A stretch of 64,000 nucleotides of DNA from Torreya grandis (Eukaryota > Streptophyta > Pinopsida > Cupressales > Taxaceae). Under the pieces are notes generated by a model, which saw only the letters and a program-made list of their open reading frames with translations, searched no databases and was not told the origin of the DNA. This document shows positions 13,130 through 26,400 of the stretch, piece by piece. Numbering within the stretch: the stretch's first letter is position 1; the number at the start of each line of letters is the position of its first letter. Made by a program: the position numbers and the translations under genes. The DNA lies in assembly GCA_037957365.1 (NCBI GenBank), contig JARHVA010000315.1, positions 2,274,001-2,338,000 of the forward strand, given 5' to 3'.

Positions 13130-14400
13130 TCTTCCAATTTAGATGTTTCCTATTGCATGATGACTTATTATGAGGTGGACCATATTGTGCAAATGAGGGC
13201 TAGGGTAAAGAAAGCAATAGTCTCTCTTAATCTTCCATAATCTCAAGGTGGGAATAATTGGAGTGTACCTCATAATCTCCCTCAAATTCCAAAGATTAGG
13301 TTGCATGTTGTAAAAGATTATGATGTCATGGATCAATATTAAAATACTCTTGCTAACATATGTATCATTGAATTACAAACCAAAACCAATGTTTATAAGG
13401 ATATCCTTTACAAAGCATTAGAGGACACAACATTTTTAAGTGATATTCAATTATCTCAATTTGTTTATATTGTTAAATCTTTGAAAGAAAGTGACAATGT
13501 AATTACCTTTGAGAATAATGAGATATCTTCAAAAGATATTACTAATCAGGACTTACCTTTGCATATTGAAGTAAGTATCAACAATATAGGAATCAAACAA
13601 GTGTTGTTCGATAATGGTCCAGGATTGGATATTTTTAGTGAAAGATTTATGTTACAATTAAGCATTAGTAAAGAGGCCTTAGCTAAGTCAACCATGATTA
13701 TAAATGGATTTGACAATGAAATGTGAAGGACCCTTGGTACAATCACATTTAATTTAACATTTGGACCAAAAACATTAGAAACTGAGTAAGTTACAATATT
13801 TAGCTTGAAAGATCTTGGATTCATGCTATGGGTGGTCGACTCTCTACCTTACATGGATGCTTGAAATTTCTACATGATGGAACTATTTATACAGGTCGAG
13901 TGTATGAGATGCCATTTAGATTATGCAAAATGGTTTAACCTCAACATAACTTAGTTGCTCGTGTGAATAAGAATCAAACAATTACAATGGGCCCTAAGCA
14001 ATTTGGTCCACTGGATCAAACCACAACATAAGAAATTGGTGAATATAATAATGTTAATAAAGATAATAGGGAGAATGATTACTAAGTTGATAGCATAGAT
14101 TATAAGTTATTCAAGCTAATTTTTACACCACCATGCACTGGGTAATATAGAGATGACATGAGTGTGTTTGATATTGGAGCTCTATATAACCCCTCAAAAT
14201 TATGGAATGTTAGATCTTGTTTCAACAAGTACAAAGGTAATAACAAATGAAGATAAAGACAAACCACCAATGAGAAATGAATGTTGTGTCACAAATAGTA
14301 ACAATAAAGGTGTTAATTTTATTCAAATATTTTTGAAAAATTATGGAATTGGACTCAAATATGTACAAAAGATAGTTTATTGTGATAAGTGACTTAAAAA
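13130..14400 (+). pseudogene. Ty3/gypsy gag-pol remnant around the protease
   Basis: The frame from about 13,310 runs through LQTKTNVYKDILYKALED, then LPLHIEVSINNIGIKQVLFD with NGPGLDIFSERFMLQL (about 13,550-13,660), and continues as RTLGTITFNLTFGPKTLETE. This is the aspartic protease region of Tat/Athila-like gypsy elements, where the active site commonly reads D-x-G (here DNG). Stops at 13,726 and later, and scattered frame changes to about 14,390, make it inactive. No RT was found downstream. Confidence 0.75.
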
Positions 14401-15780
14401 ATAGAGAATAAGGTATAGTACAGCATATTGTTTTGAATGTCCATCCATTCAAGCAAGGATTTGGTTATAATAATAGTGACAAGTTCCATAAGTATTCCAA
14501 GTATGAACATATGAATGATCAAACACATGTTGGAATTAGTAACATACCTTGTTATGAGTTGTTTACAAAAAATGCACATAAGTATTGAAAACATTATGCC
14601 AATTAGGTAAAGTAATGGTAGAAGGAAAATTGAGTAAAATACAATAAACTATAGTAAATCATACTTGCCTAGTGTTGAAATAAAGAAATTGAAAGTACCA
14701 TGAACTATAAATGATCAATAGAAATGAAATGAGAGAAAAGGAGAAAAATAACTAAAATGAACTCACTTGGATCTTGTCAGCCCTAGAGAATGGAGAGAAG
14801 AGGGTACTAGAATTGTGCAAAATGAATCCCAGAGATCAAATTGTGTTCCTTGTAGATGACCACTTTCAGTGGCGCTAATAAGGGTCAACCTATTTCCTGG
14901 ATAAATGAAAGAGGAAGTTCTAGTTAAATGTGTAATTTTGCACTAAAATTGTCCTTATTGCTTTTTGTAATTTGTAATTTTATAAAACTCTTTAATAGCA
15001 ATAGATGAATAGATGCCACTTTCAAATTCACAAATAAGTGTGGGCAGATGTCAAACTCTTATCTCCTCTTGAAGTAACCCTAATTTGGACCAATCACTTG
15101 CAAAACACACAATATAGAAATAATGTGTAGGGTAATTGGCTCAAGTCCTCTTGGAGGATTGCAGCTACAAATCATTATTGAATCAGGGCTCAATGTAGTT
15201 TTAGTGCTTGCAAGTGTCCCATCCCAATAAGTGGAGAGAGGCTTCCACCTTCTCCCCCTATGATAATCAAATACAACTTGTATGATATTTCACTTAGGCC
15301 TTCTCTTGGTACAAGAATGCAGAAACAGAAACCTTTCAACGATTGAAGAGCAAAAGTAAAATCTTGGTAGTGTGCCTAAGAATGGTATAGTGTCTTGATA
15401 CTTGTTTTCACTTCTTATTGAAAATGCCTTGGAATGCTTTGTATATATCAACTTCTCAAATTCAAATTAAGGATCTATTGACGTGCAAGCAAACACAAGA
15501 AAAGAGGAAAACTAACAAACATGGGCCCACACAATGGGCAAGAGGAACAAGGGTCAAATGACCCACAAAGGAAAAATGACCACTTTTAATAGCCTCAAAA
15601 ATGGTCAAAACACAGAAATAACAAAGTCAAGGAAGAGATATCCAAGCTCTGGAAACACAAAGAAGAGAGAAAATATAATAAAGAGAAAAGCATGAGACCA
15701 CACGGAGAAGAAAAGAGAAGCGAAAACATAAAGAAATGTGTCAATATGAACCTAATTTGAACTAATGATCCATATGCACA
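14401..15780. other. No gene seen
   Basis: Repeat-like DNA, no coding homology detected in either strand. It could be LTR sequence of a neighbouring remnant; no pair found. Confidence 0.45.
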
Positions 15781-15784
15781 AAAT

Positions 15785-16240
15785 CGTGCTAATAACATTA
15801 CAATAATAACCTTTGTGCCAAAATTAGGTGTTTGCATGGAAAAATAAATGTTTGAGTGTTCAAATTCATCACAACATTAACAATGGTAAAAACTCTTTCC
15901 AATGCATTTGCAAGACAATACAAACCTTTGATGTCTATTTTAAGAAGTCTACAATGGATCACTCTCGAGAGCCTGCAAGTATAATGTGTCTAACAAGTAT
16001 ATTCACAAAATCACGCTAATAATATCACAATAATATGCCTTGAACCAAAATTAGGTGTCTATATGAATAATAATATTTGGATGTTCAAACTGATCACAAT
16101 ATTGGCAATGGCAAAAAATCTTTCTAGTGTATTTGCAAGGCAATACAACCCCTTGATGTCCACTTTAAGAAGTCTACAATAGATCACCCTTAGGAGCTTT
16201 GCCAACATAATGTATGCCTCACAAGTATATGTACATGAAA
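15785..16240. repeat. 227-bp tandem duplication
   Basis: TTAGGTG at 15824 recurs at 16051 with collinear blocks in both copies: CAAATTCATCACAA/CAAACTGATCACAA, TTTGCAAG.CAATACAA, and AAGAAGTCTACAAT.GATCAC. Substantially diverged. Confidence 0.8.
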
Positions 16241-18650
16241 GTGTGCCCCACCACATGGTCATTTCCTAATTCATTGTTATCCTTTTCATTCACATTCATT
16301 GACTTATGCAAACAATCATACTCGTGAAACAAATACTTCAAACCATAGTGATATAGAATTGTATGATCCAAATGTTTTGCCTCCTTTACTTTTTATGTGC
16401 ATATAGTTGCCTTGTGAAAACACACTATATGCTATGATATGCCTTATTTTTGTTTCCTTGTTTACTTGCAAGATTGTTTACTTCATAATTGTGCTAAAGT
16501 GCACATTGTATGTTCTTGCAAATTTCTGCCTATTTGAAAGAGGTTATGATGCAACTATTGTTTATATGCATACTATTAATGATATTATCGAGATAGACGT
16601 TGGATTTGTATGCACAAGAATCTGTACATGATTGTGGATTCATAGTACATTGGGGGCATATCCCATGTTCACTCAGTGGGAACATTGGGATAATTATGGG
16701 GGCAACTTCGAGAACCATTTTAGGTTATATATTCAATTATTATATTTATCATATGTGCATTGAGTTTGTCTTGTATTCTCCAGTATTTCTTCCCTATTGA
16801 ATGTATCCTTATATGCTCAGTGCTTTCATATATGTTACATGTGTCTCATATGTTGCTTATATTCATACTTGCTTCGTGCCTGATAAAGTTACGTTACTTG
16901 CATCGTGCTCCATTTTATAGGTTACTCCTATTATTTTGTGCTTGCTTCCATGGTTGCATTGTGTGATTCTTTAGAGTGTGGCTCGTCTACTCCATGTATT
17001 GTATATGTTCTTTGCTTTCTCTCCCTACCATTTTTTTTGTGTTCCTTTCCTTCCATGTCTATTGTGTTTGATGTGCTCCTTTTTTTTCTCTTTCTACTTT
17101 GTGTTTAATATGTTTTTCTTGCTTTCTCTGTTTACTTTGTGATATGTTTTCGTTCCTTTCTTTTTCTACTATGAGTTTGACGTTCTAAGCTTCCTTTTTT
17201 TATCTACTTGTTTAATGTGTTTTCCTTGCTTTGTTTGTTTGTTGTGTATTTGATGTGTTTTGTTAATTTTATGTTTTATTGTGTTCCTTGCTTTCTTCGT
17301 CTACTATGTGATTCCTTTCTTTGTCTACTCTGTGTTTGATGTACTCCGCCTAATATCTCTGTCAACTCTACATTTGATGTGGCTTCCTTGCTTATTATAT
17401 CTACAATGTTTTTGATATGTATTATAATGTCATAACTTATATCATATATAGGCCTCTTACTACATGTCTACTATCTTTTGATCTACATTATGCATCTATT
17501 GGGGGCAAGAACCCATCCTTGTGCATAACAATGACTATATTCTATTAGTACTATATTGGTTATATCTTGCTTTTTAATGGGGCATTTTTATTGATCTTAC
17601 ATTTTTAATGGGGCATTTTTATTGATCTTACATTGTTTACATGTCTTAACCATGTGGAGCATATTACTCTTCTAAATATATTGGTTATATATCACTCATG
17701 TGGAGCATAATACTCTCGTGCTTATATCGATTACATCATAAATCCATATGGGTCGATTTATTTATAACATACATATTTCTAAGACGATATATTTCTATGT
17801 TAAATATCAATGATTTTATTTATTATCTTACACATGCATGCAATTCCTTTTTTTTAAGATGTGTTTTACAAGGTCGTTCCCATGTCTCAAAAGGGGGCAT
17901 ATATTCCACCAATTTTATCGAAGATATTCTAGGCTCCATGCTTCAAGCATTCATTGCAATCTTTTGCTCTTCTAAGTAGGGCATTAGCATTTTTTTTATT
18001 CATATACATCCCCTACATATGGCACTTGTTTCCACAAGATATACACAACGTATTTCTCAACATTGAGTCTTCAAAACTCAAAGTATCACTTTATTAGTCA
18101 CTAAAATTTGTACTACAAAATGCATGCAAGATTTAGCACTAGTTCAGGGCCATGAGATTCAACGCACAAATTTGGAGATTTATAACTCATACAAGGACAC
18201 CCTCACATTCCCAAAAAAACCAAGAGTATTGTTTTCAATTTCTTTTCAACTGGAGAAGTTGCATGGCTCACAAAGAACCCACCATGGATCAATTCTTGCT
18301 GCTAGCAAAACCTAACACATGAAAAAGGATGAGACGGGGATCATAACCCAAACGACTTTGAAAGAATAGATACCGCTCAGTCATTGGCTCTTAGCTCAAG
18401 ATCACTGCGTAAAACATGATTCATCCAAAAAAAAATCTTTACTAATTTTTAGCAAATTATTGTTACACATTTACCAATATGTAACCATCCTTGTCTCACT
18501 AGTGCACTAAAATTTATTGTAGTCGATTCAACAAACACAAAATTTTGTTTCCACCCTCTGCATATTTTTTACTTTGATATGTACGTGCACACACATCAAA
18601 ATAGAGTATCATTTAAATACTTTAAAATGATCCTTAAAGACATTAGTCAA
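16241..18650. other. No gene seen; GGGGGCA-rich retroelement-like DNA
   Basis: Phrases such as TTGGGGGCATATCCC, TTGGGGGCAAGAACCC and AAGGGGGCATATATTCC recur at about 16,649, 17,500 and 17,893, as often seen near the 3' end of plant gypsy elements. A 31-bp tandem pair (TTTTTAATGGGGCATTTTTA...) lies at 17,571-17,632. No frame has homology. Confidence 0.45.
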
Positions 18651-18730
18651 CAAATTGCATTACGATAAGATATTTGTGTACTTGTCTCTTATTGGTTCAA
18701 ATAAGGCTCAATTAACTATTGTGTTTGGAT

Positions 18731-18935
18731 GTTTTTTTTGGTCATGTCCCTTCCCCCTCTTTCATCTCCTCTCCTCCCCAATTGTTTTTTGGCATGTCCC
18801 TTCCCCCCCCATCTCTTCTCTCCTCCCCACTTGTTTTTTTGGCATGTCCCTCCCCCTCTCATCTCTTCTCTCCTTCCCGCTTGTTTTTTTCCATGTCATT
18901 TCCCCCTCTCATCTCTTCTTCTCTCCTTCCCCGCT
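18731..18935 (+). repeat. Pyrimidine-rich 50-bp minisatellite, four units
   Basis: Units start with GTCATGTCCC/GGCATGTCCC at 18741, 18791 and 18841 and CCATGTCATT at 18891, an exact 50-bp period. Each has a CCCCCTCT.ATCTCTTCTCTCC core and a T-run. The plus strand is almost pure C/T. Open frames here are artefacts. Confidence 0.9.
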
Positions 18936-19280
18936 AATTCTCATAATTTTTTAATATTACCCAAAAATATTATCCTATTAACCCATTTTTGTTGTTAATA
19001 AATGCTTTATCTCTTCCCCTCTAATCCCATCTCTCTCTTTTCCCTATTCTTTAGTGTGTTGATGTCTTTTTGTACATTTCTGGGGGCCATGAACATAAAT
19101 TGTACATTTTTTAAGGGTGAGTTCTTCTCACCCATTCGAGGTCCCCGAAAGGTTTCAAGCCCTATTTTGTCAACATTTTTCCATGTTGTCTATCATCCAA
19201 CATTAGTGCATGCATTAATGCATTTAGAACAATAACATGGCAGTGACAATAAATGCAAGCATATTGAGAATGCATCCAAT

Positions 19281-19405
19281 AATCTAAGTCAATCTAAAAA
19301 AAATTTTACAAATTATCTAAGTCGGCCTAAAAAAAAATTTACCAATAATCTAAGCCAACTTATAGAAAAATTTACCAATAGTCTAAGTCAATCTAAAGAA
19401 AATAT
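19281..19405. repeat. 33-bp tandem array, nearly four units
   Basis: ATCTAAG.CAA-type units start at 19282, 19315, 19348 and 19381 with A-rich tails (AAAAATTTACCAAT). Period 33 bp. Confidence 0.85.
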
Positions 19406-19437
19406 TGCATTTGTTGTTCACTATGTTTTAAAAGAGA

Positions 19438-19830
19438 TCAATCATTTATAGAGCATTCATTAGCATTGAAGATCATTGTAGCAACTCGTGCATTACAATG
19501 AACTACTAAGCTGAATTGCATTTTACTTGATGTGTTGCATCCAATATTGTATACCGTTGAAAGCCTAGTGCTTAAAAACCCTTCTAACTTTCTGTGCATG
19601 CCACAAAACAATTTCTTGTCCTCGCCCTTTTGCAAGTTCAATTTCCCCATCAAGGTCTAAAGAATTACATCAATTTCCCAAAGATTGGCGCGAAGATTTA
19701 AAACAACAAACGAGGTTTTCATTGCCCTACCCTTAACAAACACATTCGTCGAAAATAATTGTCTACTATCCACCATAAAAGTCGGGCATACAATTCTAGG
19801 GAGGGGCTCAAGTACCTAGAGTTTTTTTGG
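19438..19830 (-). pseudogene. Unrecognised ~130-codon frame with one stop
   Basis: The minus-strand frame begins near 19,830 (IVCPTFMVDSRQLFSTNVFV), has one internal TAG, and continues MGKLNLQKGEDKKLFCGMHR to a stop at 19,438. Coding-like composition, but no family recognised. It lies downstream of the APSE stop and is not part of that gene. Confidence 0.3.
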
Positions 19831-19879
19831 TTCTCAATGTCTTGCCACAAATGCATTGCTTCTACAATCACACTCCATT

Positions 19880-19937
19880 GACTATTTCAAGATTGTCCAA
19901 AAAGTAGTGACTATTTCGAGATTGTCCAAAAAGCAAG
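19880..19937. repeat. 29-bp tandem pair
   Basis: GACTATTTCAAGATTGTCC at 19880 recurs at 19909 with one change in that phrase. Confidence 0.8.
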
Positions 19938-20239
19938 ATAATTCTCTAAACCCTCTCTTAAGTTGTCAATTATTACTTTAGTATTTTATTTAGAAATTAA
20001 GTCTTGATTTTAGTCTTGTACATTACTCAGCTTAAATATAATTTTTATGCATAAAAGTGATGCAATTTGATTTAAGTCCAATTATTCATATTACACTAAC
20101 TAATTGTGGCCAGCCAGCTCTAAGCTACCAACCATATTTGCACCAATGTATATATATATAAGCTCAACGCATACAACCGCAAAATTTAAGATTTTTTATC
20201 CAATAAAAGTCAGCATTAACATAATTAAATCCACTAAAA

Positions 20240-20493
20240 CTAAGTACATGTTAAAACAATTAAAACGCAACCATGACTTCCAACGTCTATAGCTATTCTA
20301 TCTTTTGCAATTCCAAGATCTCGACCACTCCAAACTTCAAAACATGAGCATTCTTTTGCATGACGTTCAATTTTTGTCCTCCTACGGTCGCTAATAGTAT
20401 CTCTTGTATGAAGTGTATTTATAACATCCACCACCTTTGCAGACATTGAAAGCGTGTAGGGGCCCAAATTAAAGAATGCAAGGTAAGTTTCAC
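20240..20493 (-). CDS. APSE: APSE exon 14 (C-terminal beta-sandwich, stop)
   Basis: Begins by completing G548, then ETYLAFFNLG (family: GE.YLAFFNL) and ends with CFEVWSGRDLG, a lysine- and isoleucine-rich strand, GSHGCVLIVLTCT and stop TAG at 20242-20240. No canonical AATAAA was seen within 100 bp downstream on the minus strand. Confidence 0.9.
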
Positions 20494-23400
20494 CTACAAA
20501 ATTTACATTACAAAAAATCATGTAAATATGTTGAAACAAAAACTACATGGATATAGATAAAACATTTTAAAAAAAGTGACAATTTGCAGTTTTTACAATT
20601 GAAGTGCCTTCATGAATTCACAAAACTTTTTGCATCGGATACACTACCTAGAAAATGCATCGATCTAAACACTAAGGCTTCTTTCTTCCTCTTTCTATGT
20701 TTATAGACTCAAAAGATGATAAAGGAATAAATTTAACAGATTTGAAAGGGAATAAATGAAAACACTATTACATACCTTTTGAGCCATTCGCTATCCAAGC
20801 ACGCGCATTGTCAACTTGGTTCAAAACTTCAACAACAAAATGTGCTATACAATGTTAGCTTTTAACAAATAAAAATGCCACAGAATAACATAGAATTTGT
20901 TTACATAATTCAAGCTTATACAATCCATAGTGTTTTAAGAGACAAGATTCTGGATAAATTAAATACACGAGTTTTTTTAATGACATTTTGAACCACAAAA
21001 TGTGGTTCAACATCAAAATGAATAACTAGATGACAGAAAAAGGCTCCAATGGGTTATCTATATAAGGAGCCCTTTTCTATAATCTCATCATTCATCCTAA
21101 TGATGAACGACATTGTGTGGTTCAAAACGTTGATTCAAAAAACTTGTGTACACAATTTATCCAAAAGCTTGTCTTCAAAATAGAATTTGTTCTTATTCAT
21201 GGATTGAGAGAAATCACCTTCAACTTTAGAAACACTTGCACAAAGGCCGGTGTAATTATTTTGAAGTTCTCCATCGTCTGTTAGTTCCCAATCCTATCAT
21301 GAATGAAATTCACAAATTTGAATCAAACAATAAGATGGAAAATATGTAAAATATAGTAGAGTTATAAAATCGATAAGTTTAATAGATTACCTGACTTGCA
21401 CGGCCAGTACATGATGCGAAGTGATTGCTTTTTAATTGACCGAGTGTTGATGGCTCCTTTGGAGAAGAGTCTAAACATACTTCCTCTATGACAGATGCTA
21501 ATTGACGAGATCGTCTGTTGTTCTCTGCATACCTAAAATCCCTGCAATGTATTGGTATCGGAGAAACCTATTTAAATAATAGATATAAGAATAATCATTT
21601 GAAGTTTTACATATTGTCAAATCTAAAAGAATTTTAAGAAAAAGAAACTTGAAATCAAGTCAGATATATCATAAATACTATGCATGTTGTCTAAAACTTA
21701 CAATGATGCAGTAGGTTGAGTTCTTAAATGTAGACATATCCTTTGTTTGTCTCTCATAGCCAAGCTATCGTTCCAACAAACTTCATTCATATTCTCATTT
21801 GTAGATCCAATGGCCCAATTCTTTGTATTCTTTTCATTGCAACTTGAAATCTTTAGAAGGAATTCAATGCTAGAATTGGATTTTGGGTTTGCTTTTAGTT
21901 TGTTGTGACGAGTCACTCGAACAAAACTAATTTGAAAAAACTGAAAAAAAAAATTCAGTGCAATTCTACTAAGAAAATTAAACATAATTCATAATAATGA
22001 TCAAAACTTAAGACCACAATGCCTTTACAATTCAAAGCATACCTCTTTATTATTAGTGCTATGAGCATTTATAGCCAACAAGGTAGGATTTGTAATAAGG
22101 CTCATTGTTGTATCATCAATATGCTGTAAATCACCTCCAAACATAAGTGGAGACTTAGCCATGGACCACAAAGTCATCTGCAGCAACGAAGAAGATGATT
22201 TTAAACATAATTTATACCGCCGGAAGAGACCCTCCTACTACCATAACACTTAATTGGTTGCAGGATGACTATGTTTGCTTGCTGGGCCTTCCCCTCTCCT
22301 CTTTGGCTTCGTGATACCAAAAAAAAAAACCGTTTAAATGCCACTGAATACTTGCCTTACCACCTCAAGTCAGATATGGCTCTTCATTGCATCTTGGAAT
22401 TGCTTCTACGATTTTAAAATCCTCATTCATCTATTCATTTATGCCTTCATAATTCAACTAATCACAACCCTACAAAAAAGTTCTATGAACTAACCTGGGT
22501 CTTTTGCTCTTCATAAGTAAGACTACAAAAACGATGTGGACCTTGATTTACCCCTGTCAAAAACAAATTGACAATTAATTGAAATAGATAAACATTACAA
22601 GATTTTAAAAGTTAACTATGCAACCTCTACATAACCTAAATATAATAAATCAGTCATATTTTCTGAGTTCCTATTCCTAAATAAATATAATCACCACCTG
22701 GATCAGTAAGCCACCCCAATGGAAGCATGTCCAAATCTGGCCAGGATTGTCCATGCAATCCTTGTGCCCCGATCAAACCGCTTGATGCAAAGGCTCTACA
22801 TTCAACACTAACTACCAATTTAAGAATTTAATCACATTTTAAAATTCAATTCTTAAGCATTTGAAAAATACAACAATAGATGTCTAATTGCTTCCTCTAG
22901 TGTGGTTACTCCAATTACAAATTTTAAAATCTCCTGATCTTGTTATCACCTTGACACATCAAAATGTGACCGAACATCTGCCCATGTATCCCAATCATCG
23001 CCAGTCACTCGATACATGTTAACCAGGCTACTAATTTTCATGGCCATATCTGGTGTGGCATGTGTCCCAGGAGAAATGGAGTATAAAATTGGTCGTTCAA
23101 GCTCTCCAATAATCTGAGGGTAAACAGAGTCTTAGTAAAAGCACGTGTTCTTCAATCTCTTTAAACGTGGCATGATTGATACATCTTGTCTAAGAATCAA
23201 GAGAAGAAAAGCATTCCTACGTTGTATTCAATGTGATGAGTTTTCAAATAATTCAACTATATTCAAGCCCCATCGATGGCAAACAATAAAAACAAATGAA
23301 AAAGAAAGGAGAAATTTGGAGTACAACGTCATTGCATGGCGTAAAGAAATGAATCACTAGAAAGTTTCTAATTATTCAAGTTACATACCAACAACTACTG

Positions 23401-26400
23401 AATACCAAAGGTTACTTTGTTACTTGGTTCATATATGTTACCTGTTAGTTGGTTTACTTTGTTACTTGGTTCATATATTAAGAGAGGATGTCGAGTTCGT
23501 TTTGTTTTATCATCCAAAAAAAAAATATCTAATTAGCCGACTTGAATTATAATGCCTCACGTCACTTTACCATTAAGACAACCACATGAACAATACTTTT
23601 TATAAGTATTTCTTTGCTGGAGAACTAACCAGCCAGCCTGTTGGTATCAGGGGGCGGCAGGAATAATCAGCCTCCTTCAGCATATGAGTGTTATGGTACT
23701 GAAGGTTATCCATTCGGCCAAATTTGCCTAAGACTCGAACCCAGCCTCATCCCTTTTTATTCAGGTATCTCTGAGGATCTGTACCTTAGTGAATGGCATA
23801 ACAATTGTTACTTAACATCATCCGCACCAAATGGACCGCAACCCTTCAGATTTATTTTCTTTAAAAAGTCATCATAAACAAAAAAACACAAAATTAAATA
23901 TTTAGTTCTAGTTCTAGGGACTTTATAGCAATGAAATTCCTGAAAATCCCTAGATAATCCTTATCACAGTAATTCGTGGTGCCTCCCTACTAGGAGTATG
24001 GGGTGGTCTAAGTTACTTTGCAGTCATGGACCTTCTGAAGGACCTTACCTCACCCTGCCTTAATGCAACTTTACTTCTTGTCAAGTTTTTAATTAAAGAA
24101 AGGAGCTTTTGGAAATAACCGTAGAAGAGGGAGTAATTCCAAGTTAGGAGAGCTTGGAGCTCTGCGCTAGTGTGGGTAGACGAAGAGTCGACCTCCATGA
24201 GAGAAACTTCAACCTTTCGTTGGGCTTGTGCATCAATCACATCAGTTCACTTTTCTTCTTGGTCATTTTTGTCTAACTGCTTTGTTTTGAGTGCAGGTCT
24301 TACTCTTTAGTTATCCCTGTGGATTTGCTTTTTGCTTTTTTTTATTTTATGCATGGTCTTCCCCACCTTTTGAGAGAGGGATTTTCAAAGATGTGCCCAA
24401 CCTTGGGTTTCACTTTAACATAAGGTATATGGCAGTAGATGAATCTGCTCCTGCAAATGAATTTCAAAGGGAGAGAATTAATAAAGCCCCGTCTAATGAA
24501 AATATTGTTGGTTCACAGGGCAATAGATCTGAAACCCATCAAAATGCTCCTCATTTAAGTGATAATTGGACGCTTGATAAAACAGCAGAAGTTGGAAAAA
24601 CTAAATAAGCTTTAAAATAGTTCAGTGAAGCCCTAAGCAAAAGGAGTCCGTCGCTCAATTCGCAGAGTTCTTCCTTGCAGGATATGGACCCATCAGCAAG
24701 CCAGAAAAGAATGGAGATTCAAGAGGAGTTGGTAAGTCCTTTGACCTCCTTAAAACATTTAATTTTTGCCCTAATGATGTGGCCATGCGCAAAGATTTGT
24801 TGACATAGGAGATTAGTTTGAAAAAATTGGGTGATATTTTGAATTGTTTGAATGGAAATGCTCCCCCTTGGGCATTCTTTCAAAACCTGGATATATTCAG
24901 TTTGGGGAAAGTAAATGGGAATGCATGTTAGCTCATGTAGAATGATTCAAAGAGGGGTTTTTAATGTTTTGTTCAAAAATTCCAATATGCAAAGAAGGGC
25001 CATAAGCAAACATTTCTAGAATATGTGACAATCAGTTTTTAGGACCCTCCCTTGGAACTCTAAACCATTGTTACCAAATTCAGCTGGTTCCGGATTTTTT
25101 GGCCACCCTGATAAGTTTGTCCAATTTTGAATCATTATTATTTTTTTTTGGCAAAAAAAAAGGACCGACCTGGTCAAACTTATTCGGGGTGGCCTACAAA
25201 TCCAGATCCAGTCGGATTTTGGGTTGGCCCTGCTTTTTTGCCCAAAATATATATATATATATATAAAGTTTTCTGCACAAAAAAAACACCCTGAAACCAT
25301 ATATATGATATAATATTAACATTTTATATTATTTTATTATTGTTTTTCATTATATTTGTCAGTTTTGCATATTTATAAAATTATTCTCACATATATATAA
25401 GTATATATTCCAGATCAATTTTTTTCAAATTTTTTCAAGAATTTCAAATTTCCAATATTTTTGCCCTCTCGAACGGGATCTGGATTTCCGAATTTGGTAA
25501 CTATGCTCTAAACCCTAATATGGATTGGTAAGAACTAGCAATAAAAATGACTCCACGGTGGATAGAAATTCAGAATGTTCCTCTGCAACTTCGTAATTTC
25601 CTCACTCAAGCTCTTAGGCCTTTGGGGGGAAGTCCTCCAGATTGAAGAAACTAGGGCAACATTGGCTAATATGAATGCTAGAGTGTTGATTTCTCTCAAG
25701 CCCTTGGCTCATTTCCATGAAACCCTAGCTTTCAGTTTGCAAAATAATTAATTTTCTTGCCCTATTCTAGGTCTTGGTGGTCTCAAGTCCTGTTTTTTTG
25801 GCAAAAAATCATCAAAGAAAGAATTGCCCGCTCTTTTCAAGGAAAAGAATATCAATTCAGAGGCTGAGGCTGGAGTTAAGCCTTCTGCCCTGGGGGACCT
25901 AAAAAGAACAATCAAGGCAGAGGTTTGGGGTCATGCCTTCTGCCCTAGAGCCCTCAAAGACTCCTGAGCTCCCTTTCAAAAAGATAAGTTTGTTTCTTCT
26001 GAAGAAGTTAGCATCCCCTCATTGTCCAAGTCTAATACTGATTTTCCCCCTCGAAATGAGGAAACTACAGCACATATCTCCATGGAGATTTGTGAAATCC
26101 CTCTACATGATGAGATACCCTCTGCTGCCTCTGATGAGATCTTTATGCTTCTTCCATCTGCTGAGGAAAGGCTTTCTGACCAGTATAAAGCCATTGCGGC
26201 TAGAGTGCCCGCTCCTGTACCTAAGCAAGTCTCACTGTAGCATCCAGTTTCGCCCCTACAAGACCCAGTGGTTTTCTCTCTGTGATAAGGGTCTGCCTAA
26301 CCCACTATCCTCCCAGTTGTGGAGAAGATTGTCTGCCCTCCAGGGTGCCCTACGTCTTGCAATCCTCCCTCAGATAAAGGATTGTATGTGCAGGTTCCTG

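Noticed and set aside
18655..18998. Three overlapping plus-strand frames rich in Pro/Ser/Leu
   Set aside because: They arise from the 50-bp pyrimidine minisatellite, which is open in all three frames.
23641..23877. 78-codon plus-strand frame near the end of APSE intron 5
   Set aside because: No recognisable motif and antisense within an intron; composition alone does not support a gene.
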